From assembly GCA_018814305.1 (NCBI GenBank), contig JAHJAA010000074.1, positions 1 through 38,044 of the forward strand: 38,044 nucleotides of DNA. Reading direction: 5' to 3'. A program made the translations under genes and the position numbers. Shown in pieces: positions 8,633 through 16,078 of this stretch (its first letter is position 1; every line of letters begins with the position of its first letter). The notes under the pieces were generated by a model. That model saw only the letters and a program-made list of their open reading frames with translations, was not told where the DNA came from and ran no database searches. Origin of the DNA: Pseudomonadota bacterium (GTDB taxonomy: Bacteria; Desulfobacterota; Desulfobulbia; Desulfobulbales; JAGXFP01).

Positions 8633-9448
8633 ATGAAAAAAACAATTCTGATCACCCTGGCGGATACGGGGTATTTTGATCAAGCCCGGCAGTTGTTGGC
8701 CTCGGCGGTTTATGATGGAGCCTGGTCAGGTGATCTGGCCGTGATTACCCCCGATATGACGGATGCGCAGGTGGAATGGTTCACCACCCGGGGAATCATT
8801 GTAAAGAAGTGTCCGCATACCTATGAGGCCCAACCCCATCCCGGACTGCCCTTGATCCGTTTTATGAAGCATCGAATTTTTGACGAATTCTTCCGGCAAT
8901 GGGAAAACGTGGTCTTTCTGGATGCCGATATAATCGTCTGTCGTTCTCTGGCCGAGTTAGCAGTCAGAGAATCCTTTGGTGCCATTGCCGGGGTCTGTCA
9001 CCATCCCCCACAGATCGGCCGGGTCAACGCGCGGATTAATTATCAGCCGAATAAGCGGACCACCCCTCTTTTTTATGAGCTTGAACGGCGCTATGATCTG
9101 AATCGACCGGTCTTCAACAGTGGGGTGATGGCTTTTTCCACCCGGTTTGTGGGCAAGAGCTTTGCGGCTGAGTTGAATCGATTAACCAGTCGTTATATGC
9201 AACTCTGTCTCCTTGAGCAGGCGATGTTGAATCTGGCCGTGTATAATCAATGGCAAGAGCTGGATCCAAAATATAATTTTCTACCCGGCCATTATTTTTT
9301 TAGTCCCCATGATCTGCAGAAGGCCCATGTGGTTCATTTTTCCGGGAACATCAAACCCTGGGATCAGGCCTGTACCGGATATGTGGCGGATTTTAAAATG
9401 AAATGGCGTAAAAATTTGGAAATGTCGGCTGGGTTAAAGGTGGCGTAA
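8633..9448 (+). CDS. GT8-family glycosyltransferase (glycogenin/LPS-transferase-like)
   Basis: This 271-residue enzyme should transfer a sugar from a nucleotide-sugar donor with retention of configuration. The metal-binding DxD motif is in FLDADIIV (D97, D99). RPVFNSGVMAF at about 158-168, the LLEQAMLN stretch, and HFSGNIKPW at 235-243 match the GT8 pattern for the second metal ligand and donor site. It has no signal peptide or membrane segment, so it acts in the cytoplasm or at the inner membrane face. It starts 28 bp after the lipoprotein stop, with GAGGGA upstream, and probably shares its transcript. Its stop is 7 bases from the convergent dus stop. The acceptor is unknown; lipopolysaccharide core or a surface glycan are options. 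Confidence 0.9.
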   Translation: MKKTILITLADTGYFDQARQLLASAVYDGAWSGDLAVITPDMTDAQVEWFTTRGIIVKKCPHTYEAQPHPGLPLIRFMKHRIFDEFFRQWENVVFLDADIIVCRSLAELAVRESFGAIAGVCHHPPQIGRVNARINYQPNKRTTPLFYELERRYDLNRPVFNSGVMAFSTRFVGKSFAAELNRLTSRYMQLCLLEQAMLNLAVYNQWQELDPKYNFLPGHYFFSPHDLQKAHVVHFSGNIKPWDQACTGYVADFKMKWRKNLEMSAGLKVA

Positions 9449-9455
9449 GGCGGTT

Positions 9456-10451
9456 TTATGCGGCTGGGGTCGGGTTGTCGGCAAAGAAGGCCTCGGCTCG
9501 GGTTCGGGCCTCGCTCAGGTTGGGCGTGGACTGGATGCGGGTCGCCAGGTGATGGCCGAATTTGAAATTTTGGGCAAAGTAATGGGTGAATTCCTTGAGG
9601 CGGCCCAACCGCCGTTCCGGTCGGAAATGTTCTTCCAGCAGGGCCAGGAAGGTGAAATAGACCTGGGGGAGCGAGACCACCGGTTGATCGATCGGAGAGC
9701 CATAGATCTTCCTGGCCAGTTCGGCAAAGAGCCATGGCGTCGTGGCGGCGGCTCGGCCGATCATCAAGCCGTCTGCCCCGGAAATCCTCAGGCAGTTCTC
9801 GGCATCTGCCACCGAAAAAATGCCACCATTGGCGATCACCGGGATGTTCAGCCATTCCTTGACCTTGGCCACCCATTCCCAATGGGGTTTCCGGGCAAAG
9901 GACTCCTTCTTGAGCCGGGCATGGACGGTGAGCAGGTCAATGCCTTCCCCCTCCAGCATCACACAGAATTCCTTTAAAGATGGTTCGTTGAATTCGATTC
10001 CCAGCCGGATTTTAGCGGTGAGGGGGAGGTCGGTGCATTTTCGAGCCTCGGCCACGATTTGGCGAACCTCGTCGGGCCGTTCCATCAGGCTGGCTCCGGC
10101 GCCGAACCGACCGATCCGGGGCGAAGGGCAACCGATATTCAAATCGATGGCCTCGGCGTCAACCTTGTGCAGGGCAGCAATGGCTGGTCCTATTTCGGTG
10201 ACCGAAGAGGTCAGGAGTTGATAGGAGAGGGGGCGTTCCAGGTCAGTTCGAAACAGGAACGGAGAAAACCGGGGGCTTTCACTGGGTAACCTTCGAGCCC
10301 CGAGCATTTCGGTGGAGAGAAGACCCACCCCGCCAAAACCGATGATGATCTGCCGCAGGGCGCTATGGGTCAGTCCGGCCATGGGGGCGAGAAACAGCGG
10401 CGGCCCAATGGTGAGATTGCGAAGCGTAAGGGCTGGGAGAGTGGAGGGCAT
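9456..10451 (-). CDS. dus: tRNA-dihydrouridine synthase
   Basis: This 331-residue flavoenzyme reduces selected uridines in the tRNA D-loop to dihydrouridine using FMN and NADPH. The N-terminal FLAPMAGLTHSALR is the FMN-site signature. The catalytic cysteine is C108 in NIGCPSPRIGRFGAGASLM. AKIRLG and TVHARLK supply substrate and phosphate contacts. NGGIFS and GADGLMIGRAA are the C-terminal FMN-phosphate loops of the TIM barrel. Length fits the family. I cannot assign DusA, DusB or DusC with confidence. The ATG at 10451 has no clear Shine-Dalgarno but places APMAGL at the usual N-terminal distance. It lies 59 bp after the small membrane protein gene on the same strand and may be read with it. 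Confidence 0.95.
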   Translation of the reverse strand: MPSTLPALTLRNLTIGPPLFLAPMAGLTHSALRQIIIGFGGVGLLSTEMLGARRLPSESPRFSPFLFRTDLERPLSYQLLTSSVTEIGPAIAALHKVDAEAIDLNIGCPSPRIGRFGAGASLMERPDEVRQIVAEARKCTDLPLTAKIRLGIEFNEPSLKEFCVMLEGEGIDLLTVHARLKKESFARKPHWEWVAKVKEWLNIPVIANGGIFSVADAENCLRISGADGLMIGRAAATTPWLFAELARKIYGSPIDQPVVSLPQVYFTFLALLEEHFRPERRLGRLKEFTHYFAQNFKFGHHLATRIQSTPNLSEARTRAEAFFADNPTPAA

Positions 10452-10510
10452 GGGCGGTCGATTTGCGAAGGGGAAGAGGGGATCTTTTTTAGGTGGAGAT
10501 CTGGGACTGC

Positions 10511-10885
10511 TTACTGATCGGTTTCCTGGAACTCGTTCATTTCCGCCAGATCCACTTGCCGTCCGACTAAATACGCATCGACAGCGCTGATAATCCAGCA
10601 GATCATCAGCAGAACAGTTACGGTTTGTAGCTTGGGGCTGTCAAAAAATGACATGGAGTTGTACGCATCCATGATAGTTGTCTGGGTGATCATCCTGTTT
10701 TCCGCAAGGAGTTGGCTGACGATAACGGTTGCTTGACCAATCCCTTCGGTGACTAAGACGATCATGCAGACCAAGCTGGTCATGGCCATTAATGCCCCGC
10801 GAATGTATCGTGTAAGGACAAGTTGACCCAGGCCGGGTAGGACCAGCCCGGAGAGGATCGTGGCTTTAATTGCGTTTTTGTACAT
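10511..10885 (-). CDS. small membrane protein of unknown function
   Basis: This 124-residue protein has three likely membrane segments, at about 7-25 (ending in LVLPGLGQLVLTRY), 28-50 and 88-108 (VLLMICWIISAVDAYLVG), with a polar middle loop and an acidic tail. The LPGLGQ...RY pattern recalls small TM2/DUF5683-like membrane proteins, but I do not recognise a named family. It is upstream of dus on the same strand. A possible promoter lies at 10947-10977, and no good Shine-Dalgarno is seen before the ATG. The coding call rests on the coherent hydrophobic pattern and the lack of a better frame. Confidence 0.7.
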   Translation of the reverse strand: MYKNAIKATILSGLVLPGLGQLVLTRYIRGALMAMTSLVCMIVLVTEGIGQATVIVSQLLAENRMITQTTIMDAYNSMSFFDSPKLQTVTVLLMICWIISAVDAYLVGRQVDLAEMNEFQETDQ

Positions 10886-10946
10886 GGTTTGCAGGGCTCA
10901 GGGGTTCCGATGCTCATGAGGTTTCTTAAATGAATCTGTTACATTG

Positions 10947-10977
10947 ATCGTACCGCAACAAGTCCTGGTAAGGTCAA
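10947..10977 (-). promoter_or_regulatory. candidate sigma70 promoter of the small membrane protein/dus unit
   Basis: On the minus strand TTGACC (10972-10977) is followed after 19 bases by TACGAT (10947-10952). The hexamers are good, but the spacing is longer than the ideal 17, so this is tentative. Confidence 0.35.
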
Positions 10978-11030
10978 GATAAAAAACCAAAGGAATCAAC
11001 AAAAAAATGAGCTGTATTCAAAAAATCGGC

Positions 11031-11558
11031 TTACCAGTCATAATCATCCGGAATGGGAAACTCCGCATAGGGATCATCGGCAGGCGGGTGGTCGTTGAAA
11101 ACGATCAGGGCTTCAGGGCGCCGCTCTCGGATCTTGGCGGCAGTTTCTGCTGGGATCAGTTCATAGGTTCCGTCAAGTTTTGCAATCCCAAGTTTGCCAC
11201 TACTTAACTGGTCGATCAATCCCTTGGTGAGATAGATTTTTTTGATCTTGGTGGAGTCGGCAAAATGGTAGGGGGTGTCGCCCTTACCCGGTGGCACCCG
11301 GTTGGTCGTGATCATCTGCTTGATTTGGGCGACAACCTCTTTATCCCGGGCTGCCTGATCTCGCTGGGCATTGCTCTGTTTGGCCTGTGCTTTTTTTTGG
11401 GCCAGGGCTTGCTCTGCGGCCCGGGCGGCAGGGTCATCCGTCGGCTGGTGTTTTTTCTGCCCCTTGGTCTTGGTGCGTTGTTCAACCTTGGCCTTGTTGA
11501 CCTGCTTCTTGTTGACCAGGCCTGCCTTGAGGAACTTATCTTGAAATGGATTTGCCAT
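11031..11558 (-). CDS. DUF2058 family protein (YaiL-like)
   Basis: This 175-residue protein matches the DUF2058/YaiL family pattern. It has a short N-terminal helix (NPFQDKFLKAGLVNKKQ), a long basic and glutamine-rich probable coiled coil at about 20-80, then a small conserved domain (PYHFADSTKIKKIYLT, ...LGIAKLDGTYELIPAETAAKI) and an acidic tail ending in PIPDDYDW. Length is usual for the family. The molecular function is not established; the charged helix would suit nucleic-acid or ribosome association, which is only a guess. It lies 62 bases after glnS on the same strand. A TATAAT at 11562-11567 is so close to the ATG that the message may be almost leaderless, and no Shine-Dalgarno is present. 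Confidence 0.88.
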   Translation of the reverse strand: MANPFQDKFLKAGLVNKKQVNKAKVEQRTKTKGQKKHQPTDDPAARAAEQALAQKKAQAKQSNAQRDQAARDKEVVAQIKQMITTNRVPPGKGDTPYHFADSTKIKKIYLTKGLIDQLSSGKLGIAKLDGTYELIPAETAAKIRERRPEALIVFNDHPPADDPYAEFPIPDDYDW

Positions 11559-11561
11559 AGT

Positions 11562-11567
11562 ATTATA
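11562..11567 (-). promoter_or_regulatory. consensus -10 box just upstream of the DUF2058 gene
   Basis: TATAAT on the minus strand stands only 3 bases from the ATG at 11558, so transcription would start at or near the start codon. The -35 position falls within the 9-bp tandem repeat, with only a weak match (CTTAAA at 16-base spacing). Confidence 0.4.
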
Positions 11568-11571
11568 AAGA

Positions 11572-11625
11572 CCGTTTGAGCCGTTTAAGCCGTTTGAATC
11601 GTTTGAACTGTTTGAACTGTTTAAA
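11572..11625. repeat. six-unit 9-bp tandem repeat at the glnS 3' end
   Basis: Six consecutive 9-base units read CCGTTTGAG, CCGTTTAAG, CCGTTTGAA, TCGTTTGAA, CTGTTTGAA, CTGTTTAAA on the plus strand. The array fills most of the glnS/DUF2058 spacer and runs into the last glnS codons and stop (11621-11623). It ends next to the candidate -10 box of DUF2058. Confidence 0.9.
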
Positions 11626-13297
11626 CGGTTTTATTAACCTTGGCCCAGGTATCTCGCAGGGTTACGGTGCGGTTGAAGACCGGATGCGCCGGTTGAGTAT
11701 CCTTGTTGTCCAGGCAGAAATACCCCTGGCGCTCGAACTGGTAATTTCGGCCCGGTTCTGCCATTCCCATTGAAGGTTCCACCAGGGCATGGTCAAGAAT
11801 TTGCAGGGAATCGGGATTCAGGCATTCCATAAAGTCTCCTTCGCTTTCCGGATCAGCCTGGCGGAAGAGACGGTCATAGAGGCGGACCTCGGCCCTAACC
11901 GCGTGCTGGGCCGAAACCCAGTGAATGGTACCCTTGATTTTACGACCGTCAGGGGTGTCGCCACCCCGAGTTGCAGGGTCATAGGTGCAGCGAAGTTCGA
12001 TGATTGTGCCGGCCTCGTCCTTGATGATCTCCTCGCACTTAATGATATAGGCATAACGGAGGCGGACCTCCCGACCTGGACCCAGGCGAAAGAATTTTTT
12101 TGGGGGATCCTCCATGAAATCGGCCTGTTCGATATAGAGCTCCCTGCTAAAGGGGACCTGGCGGGTGCCCATCTCCGGATTTTGGGGATGGTTCTGGGCG
12201 GTCAGGGAATCAACCTCGTCTTCCGGGTAGTTGGTGATCACCAACTTGAGTGGTTCCAGTACCCCCATGACTCTGGCCGCATTTTCGTTAAGATCTTCCC
12301 GCAGGCAGTGCTCCAGGAGTTCCACCTCAACGATGGAGTCCTTCTTGGCTACCCCGATCCGGGTACAGAAATCCCGCAGGGCGGCGGGGGTGAATCCTCT
12401 CCGGCGGATTCCGGACAGGGTCGGCATCCGGGGGTCATCCCAACCGGAGACCTTCCCTTCCTTGACCAGTCGCAGCAGTTTTCGTTTGCTGACCACGGTA
12501 TAGGAGAGATTCAACCGGGCGAATTCAATCTGCCGGGGGTGGCAGGGGATCGGCAGGTGATTCAGGGTCCAGTCATACAAGGGGCGATGATCTTCAAATT
12601 CCAGGGTGCAGAGTGAGTGGGTAATCCCTTCCAGGGCGTCGGAAATGGGGTGGGTGTAGTCGTACATCGGGTAGATACACCAGGCGTCCCCGGTTCTCGG
12701 GTGGCTGGCGCGGAGAATCCGATAGAGAACCGGATCACGCATGTTGATGTTCCCTGAAGTCATGTCGATTTTGGCTCGGAGCACCCGGGAGCCGTCGGGG
12801 AAATCACCCGCCCGCATCCGTCGGAAGAGGTCGAGGTTTTCCTCTACGCTCCGGTTACGATAGGGGCTCTCCCGGCCCGGTTCGGTGAGGGTGCCGCGGT
12901 ATTCCCGGATCTCATCGCCGGTCAGGTCACAGACATAGGCATGGCCGGTGGTGATCAGGTGCTCGGCAAATTCATAGAGTTTCTCAAAGTAATCCGAGGC
13001 GTGAAAGAGGTTGTCGCCCCAGTCGAAGCCCAACCAGCGGACATCGGCCTTGATGGCGTCGATGTACTCCTGCTCTTCCTTGGTGGGGTTGGTGTCGTCG
13101 AAGCGGAGATGGCAGCGGGTTGTCGGGTATTCGGCGGCAATCCCGAAATTCAGGCAGATCGACTTGGCATGACCGATATGCAGATAGCCGTTTGGTTCCG
13201 GCGGGAAACGGGTGACGATCTCGGTGTGTTTGCCGGTGGCCAGGTCATCATCGATGATCTTGCGGATAAAGTCGTGGGAGGCGTTCTCGGTGGTCAT
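11621..13297 (-). CDS. glnS: glutaminyl-tRNA synthetase
   Basis: This 558-residue class I synthetase joins glutamine to tRNA(Gln) in the cytoplasm. The HIGH signature is in [22 protein letters not shown] at about 32-53, and the KMSKS-type loop is [11 protein letters not shown], with valine replacing the usual methionine. The C-terminal beta-barrel anticodon domains are present ([26 protein letters not shown]). Length matches bacterial GlnRS. The start at 13297 gives the normal N-terminus. It lies 38 bp after gltX on the same strand and probably shares its promoter. Most bacteria make Gln-tRNA through GatCAB; GlnRS is known from gammaproteobacteria and a minority of other groups, so its presence helps narrow the host. 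Confidence 0.97.
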   Translation of the reverse strand: MTTENASHDFIRKIIDDDLATGKHTEIVTRFPPEPNGYLHIGHAKSICLNFGIAAEYPTTRCHLRFDDTNPTKEEQEYIDAIKADVRWLGFDWGDNLFHASDYFEKLYEFAEHLITTGHAYVCDLTGDEIREYRGTLTEPGRESPYRNRSVEENLDLFRRMRAGDFPDGSRVLRAKIDMTSGNINMRDPVLYRILRASHPRTGDAWCIYPMYDYTHPISDALEGITHSLCTLEFEDHRPLYDWTLNHLPIPCHPRQIEFARLNLSYTVVSKRKLLRLVKEGKVSGWDDPRMPTLSGIRRRGFTPAALRDFCTRIGVAKKDSIVEVELLEHCLREDLNENAARVMGVLEPLKLVITNYPEDEVDSLTAQNHPQNPEMGTRQVPFSRELYIEQADFMEDPPKKFFRLGPGREVRLRYAYIIKCEEIIKDEAGTIIELRCTYDPATRGGDTPDGRKIKGTIHWVSAQHAVRAEVRLYDRLFRQADPESEGDFMECLNPDSLQILDHALVEPSMGMAEPGRNYQFERQGYFCLDNKDTQPAHPVFNRTVTLRDTWAKVNKTV

Positions 13298-13335
13298 GGT
13301 TTCGGTCTCTGTATCATTAGAATAAGGGAGGGGTA

Positions 13336-14817
13336 TTAGACATACAGTCGATCCACATCCCGCAAGCGTTTCAGAACGGTGGCCTTGTCAAAGTGGGCGA
13401 ACAGTTCGAACATGCTCGGTCCCTTGATCTGGCCGGTAATCACGGCCCGGGCCGCATTGATCGGGATGCCCGGCTTGATTCCCAGGTCCTCGGCCAACCC
13501 CTTGGCGATCTCCTCCGCCGATTCAGCGGTGATGTCGTCCGCCGCTTCGAATCGATCAGCCAGCAGGGGCAGCCAGGTCTTGAGATCGGGGTGCTTGAGC
13601 ACGTTCTTGGCGAGAGCCGCCTCGTCGATGGTAAAATCGTCGGCAAAGAAGGCTCGGCCCAGGGTGGTGAAATCCTTTAAGGTATGGAAACGCTCCCGGA
13701 TCATCTCAATGGTTTTCAGATACCACTCCTTTTTGTCGCTGTCATAGGTGGGATTCCACAGTCCGGCCTCTTCAAGCTCACCCTTGACCAGACTGGCGAT
13801 CTCTGCCACCGGCATGGTTCTGAGATAATGGGCGTTGATATTGATCGCCTTGGGATCGGTGAAGAATTTGGGGTCGTCCTTCTTAAAGTTAAAGATGGAG
13901 TTGGACTTGGTGATCCGTTCCAGGGAGAAGGCCTCGATCATCTCTTCGCGGGAAAAGATCTCCCGGTCGTCCCCTGGGTTCCAGCCGAGCAAGGCCAGGA
14001 AGTTTAAGAGCGCCCAGGGGAGAAAGCCGTTCTGCTTGTAAAATTGAACGGCGACAATCTCCCCGTGGCTCCGTTTGGAGATCTTCGCCTTGTTCAGGTC
14101 CAGGGTCAGCGGCATGTGAGCAAAGACCGGCACCGGTTGGCCCAGGGCCTCGTAAAGCAGAACCTGGCGGAGGGTGTTGGTCATGTGATCCTGGCCCCGG
14201 ATCACATGACTGATCCGGTCACGGATATCGTCCACCACATTACAGAGGAGATAGAGGGGTTTGCCGTTGGAGCGAACGATGACAAAATCCTCGATATCGT
14301 TATAGGCCCGCTTGATCAGTCCCAGGACCTTGTCATCATAACTGACCATGCCGTCGCGGCGCGGTACCTTGAAGCGAACCACCGAAGGAATCCCGGCCGC
14401 CTCTTTTTCGGCGACCTGTTCCGGGGTGAGGTTGCGGCAGGTGCCGTCATAGCCCACAAAGGATTGTTTGGCGGCCATGGCCGCTTCCCGCTTGGCATCA
14501 AGGGATTCCTTGGTACAGAAACACTTGTAGGCCTTGCCCTCAGCCAGTAGTTTATTGGCGGCGGCGCAATGCTCGGCGGCGAACTCGGTCTGGAAATAGG
14601 GGCCTTCGTCCCAGTCGATCCCCAGCCATTCGAGCCCTTCGATGATCCCGTCAATGGAGGCCTGGGTGGAGCGTTCGGTATCGGTATCCTCAATGCGCAG
14701 GATCAGTTTGCCGCCGTGCTTTTTGGCAAATAACCAGTTGTAGATCGCGGTGCGGGCGCCGCCGATATGGAGGTAGCCGGTGGGGCTCGGGGGAAATCGG
14801 ACACGTACTTCAGGCAT
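13336..14817 (-). CDS. gltX: glutamyl-tRNA synthetase
   Basis: This 493-residue class I synthetase charges tRNA(Glu) with glutamate. The N-terminal [19 protein letters not shown] holds the HIGH motif, and the KMSKS loop is KISKRSHG at about 245. The C-x-C...C pattern in KCFCTKESL...DGTCR fits the zinc-binding insertion of the catalytic domain. The C-terminal helical anticodon-binding part is complete, ending in [13 protein letters not shown] strong AAGGAG lies 8 bases before the ATG and a near-consensus promoter is at 14887-14915. It is the first gene of a probable gltX-glnS operon. Whether it also mischarges tRNA(Gln) cannot be read here, but with GlnRS next door a discriminating enzyme is likely. 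Confidence 0.97.
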   Translation of the reverse strand: MPEVRVRFPPSPTGYLHIGGARTAIYNWLFAKKHGGKLILRIEDTDTERSTQASIDGIIEGLEWLGIDWDEGPYFQTEFAAEHCAAANKLLAEGKAYKCFCTKESLDAKREAAMAAKQSFVGYDGTCRNLTPEQVAEKEAAGIPSVVRFKVPRRDGMVSYDDKVLGLIKRAYNDIEDFVIVRSNGKPLYLLCNVVDDIRDRISHVIRGQDHMTNTLRQVLLYEALGQPVPVFAHMPLTLDLNKAKISKRSHGEIVAVQFYKQNGFLPWALLNFLALLGWNPGDDREIFSREEMIEAFSLERITKSNSIFNFKKDDPKFFTDPKAININAHYLRTMPVAEIASLVKGELEEAGLWNPTYDSDKKEWYLKTIEMIRERFHTLKDFTTLGRAFFADDFTIDEAALAKNVLKHPDLKTWLPLLADRFEAADDITAESAEEIAKGLAEDLGIKPGIPINAARAVITGQIKGPSMFELFAHFDKATVLKRLRDVDRLYV

Positions 14818-14886
14818 GTGCGGTGCTCCTTGTAATGATAAAAGACGATCTTTGCGGCCGGAGTTCAGTTAACTCGGAAGATGACC

Positions 14887-14915
14887 GTTATATAATTTTT
14901 TTTGCTTATTATCAA
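14887..14915 (-). promoter_or_regulatory. sigma70 promoter of gltX
   Basis: On the minus strand TTGATA (14910-14915) is followed after exactly 17 bases by TATAAC (14887-14892), each five of six to consensus, with an A-rich spacer. Transcription would start near 14880, leaving a leader of about 60 bases before the gltX ATG. Confidence 0.75.
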
Positions 14916-15062
14916 TGGGAAGCGGCAAAAACATGATGGAGGTGGGGAAAGAATATTTTTTTGCTTTTCAAAGGGGGTTGCTTCTGTGATAGACTTTAGT
15001 TAGTTCACATCCCGAAACGAACGAAGACGAAAGTTTAATGATCTTTTAAAAGGATTCATTCT

Positions 15063-15344
15063 ATGATCATCGATCCGGCCCGGGCGGCCCTCCAATACAG
15101 TCAATCAAAAAACCAGGCGGTTTCATCATCCTTTGATTCTGCCTTTGGCCGCGATGATCTCGACACCGAGCCGGATCGTGACAATAACGCTGGCCCAGCG
15201 GTGATTTCCGAGATATCCGCTTCCAGTCTCAAGTCGGCCCGGGCGGTTAAGGAGCCGGAAAAGACCCCTGAGCCTCGGGAGCAGCCCCAAAAAGAGTCAA
15301 CCTCGTCGGATTCAAACTATAAAAGCGTGGATGTGGTTGTCTAG
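15063..15344 (+). CDS. small polar protein of unknown function
   Basis: This 93-residue protein is not recognised. It has no signal peptide or membrane segment. The middle and C-terminal parts are rich in Asp, Glu, Ser, Pro and Lys (EPEKTPEPREQPQKES) and look disordered, and it ends in SVDVVV. The coding call is supported by an AAGGA Shine-Dalgarno 8 bases before the ATG and by a strong intrinsic terminator 34 bases after the stop. Together these make a compact single-gene unit read divergently from gltX. It could be a small regulator or envelope-associated peptide; nothing visible decides this. Confidence 0.7.
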   Translation: MIIDPARAALQYSQSKNQAVSSSFDSAFGRDDLDTEPDRDNNAGPAVISEISASSLKSARAVKEPEKTPEPREQPQKESTSSDSNYKSVDVVV

Positions 15345-15377
15345 CTCTATAAATATCTATCGTTTTCCTCTTTCTAT

Positions 15378-15415
15378 AAAGTCCTCGGTTCTAAATTGAA
15401 TCGGGGACTTTTTTT
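15378..15415 (+). terminator. rho-independent terminator
   Basis: The arms AAAGTCCTCGGTTC (15378-15391) and GAATCGGGGACTTT (15398-15411) form a 14-bp stem, with two G-U pairs, around a TAAATT loop. Seven T bases run from 15409 to 15415. It closes the small gene at 15063-15344. Confidence 0.93.
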
Positions 15416-16078
15416 GTCTTCGCCTTGGTTAGGCTATCTGTATTGAATATAATTGCTTTGCTTCGCATGGTTTGTCATCACCAAAATACAATTATGTGTT
15501 TGGTGTCTCCCCGTTCTTAAATTCCACCATCCCCCATCTTCATCACAAGGTGTCCTGTGCTTTCCTTGGTGTAAAAATTAAGGCAAAAGGAAAAACTGCT
15601 ATTTTGGGCTAATTTACCAGGATTTTTATGGGGCTTGTGGTGCTCCATTTGTTGGTCTTAAAAGCCTGATTTTATTCTGGAAATTTTTTTTGGTGAGAGG
15701 GGTTAATCGAATAGTTTTTATGTTTTGTTGACTGTAATTATAGGGAATTACTGATAAGTTGGTTGTTTTTGATAGGGTTTGCCTGTCGGTTAATGGATTT
15801 TTTTTCTATGGACAGTGAAGATATTTTCTATTAGGTTTTTAGTGCTTTAATGTACCACCAAGTAGTGTTAATTTGCGTGTTTTCTGTATTCGTAAGTGTT
15901 TGGGAATGATGATTGCCAATTGATTATTCTGCCTTATGGATCGATGGCACATTTCATTTTTCTAACCACCGGCGCTTTTTGATGTCGTTGTTGTTGAACT
16001 AGGATGAGGTAGGGATGGTCTTTCTTGAAAAACTGCCCCAAAGGGCATCGTAGTTTATAATTATTTTTGGATATCTCT
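15416..16078. other. long AT-rich leader region before the giant gene
   Basis: These 663 bases contain no supported gene. The composition is AT-rich with many T-runs. I looked for a GEMM-type cyclic-di-GMP riboswitch and did not find its conserved core. The only notable structure is a small palindrome and TATAAT box at the 3' end (16034-16061). TTGACT near 15727 has no good -10 partner. Confidence 0.5.
16034..16061 (+). promoter_or_regulatory. candidate promoter with overlapping palindrome for the giant gene
   Basis: TATAAT at 16056-16061 lies 17 bases before the ATG at 16079. The position expected for a -35 box is occupied by the palindrome TGCCC-CAAA-GGGCA (16034-16047), and the -35 match itself is weak. 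This would suit a promoter that needs an activator or is blocked by a repressor. It is a candidate only. Confidence 0.35.

Noticed and set aside
11572-11625. CRISPR-like array
   Set aside because: The units are 9 bases and contiguous with no spacers, so this is a simple tandem repeat.
15416-16078. Cyclic-di-GMP (GEMM) riboswitch before the giant gene
   Set aside because: The conserved GEMM core and paired elements could not be found by reading; no other riboswitch class was recognised.
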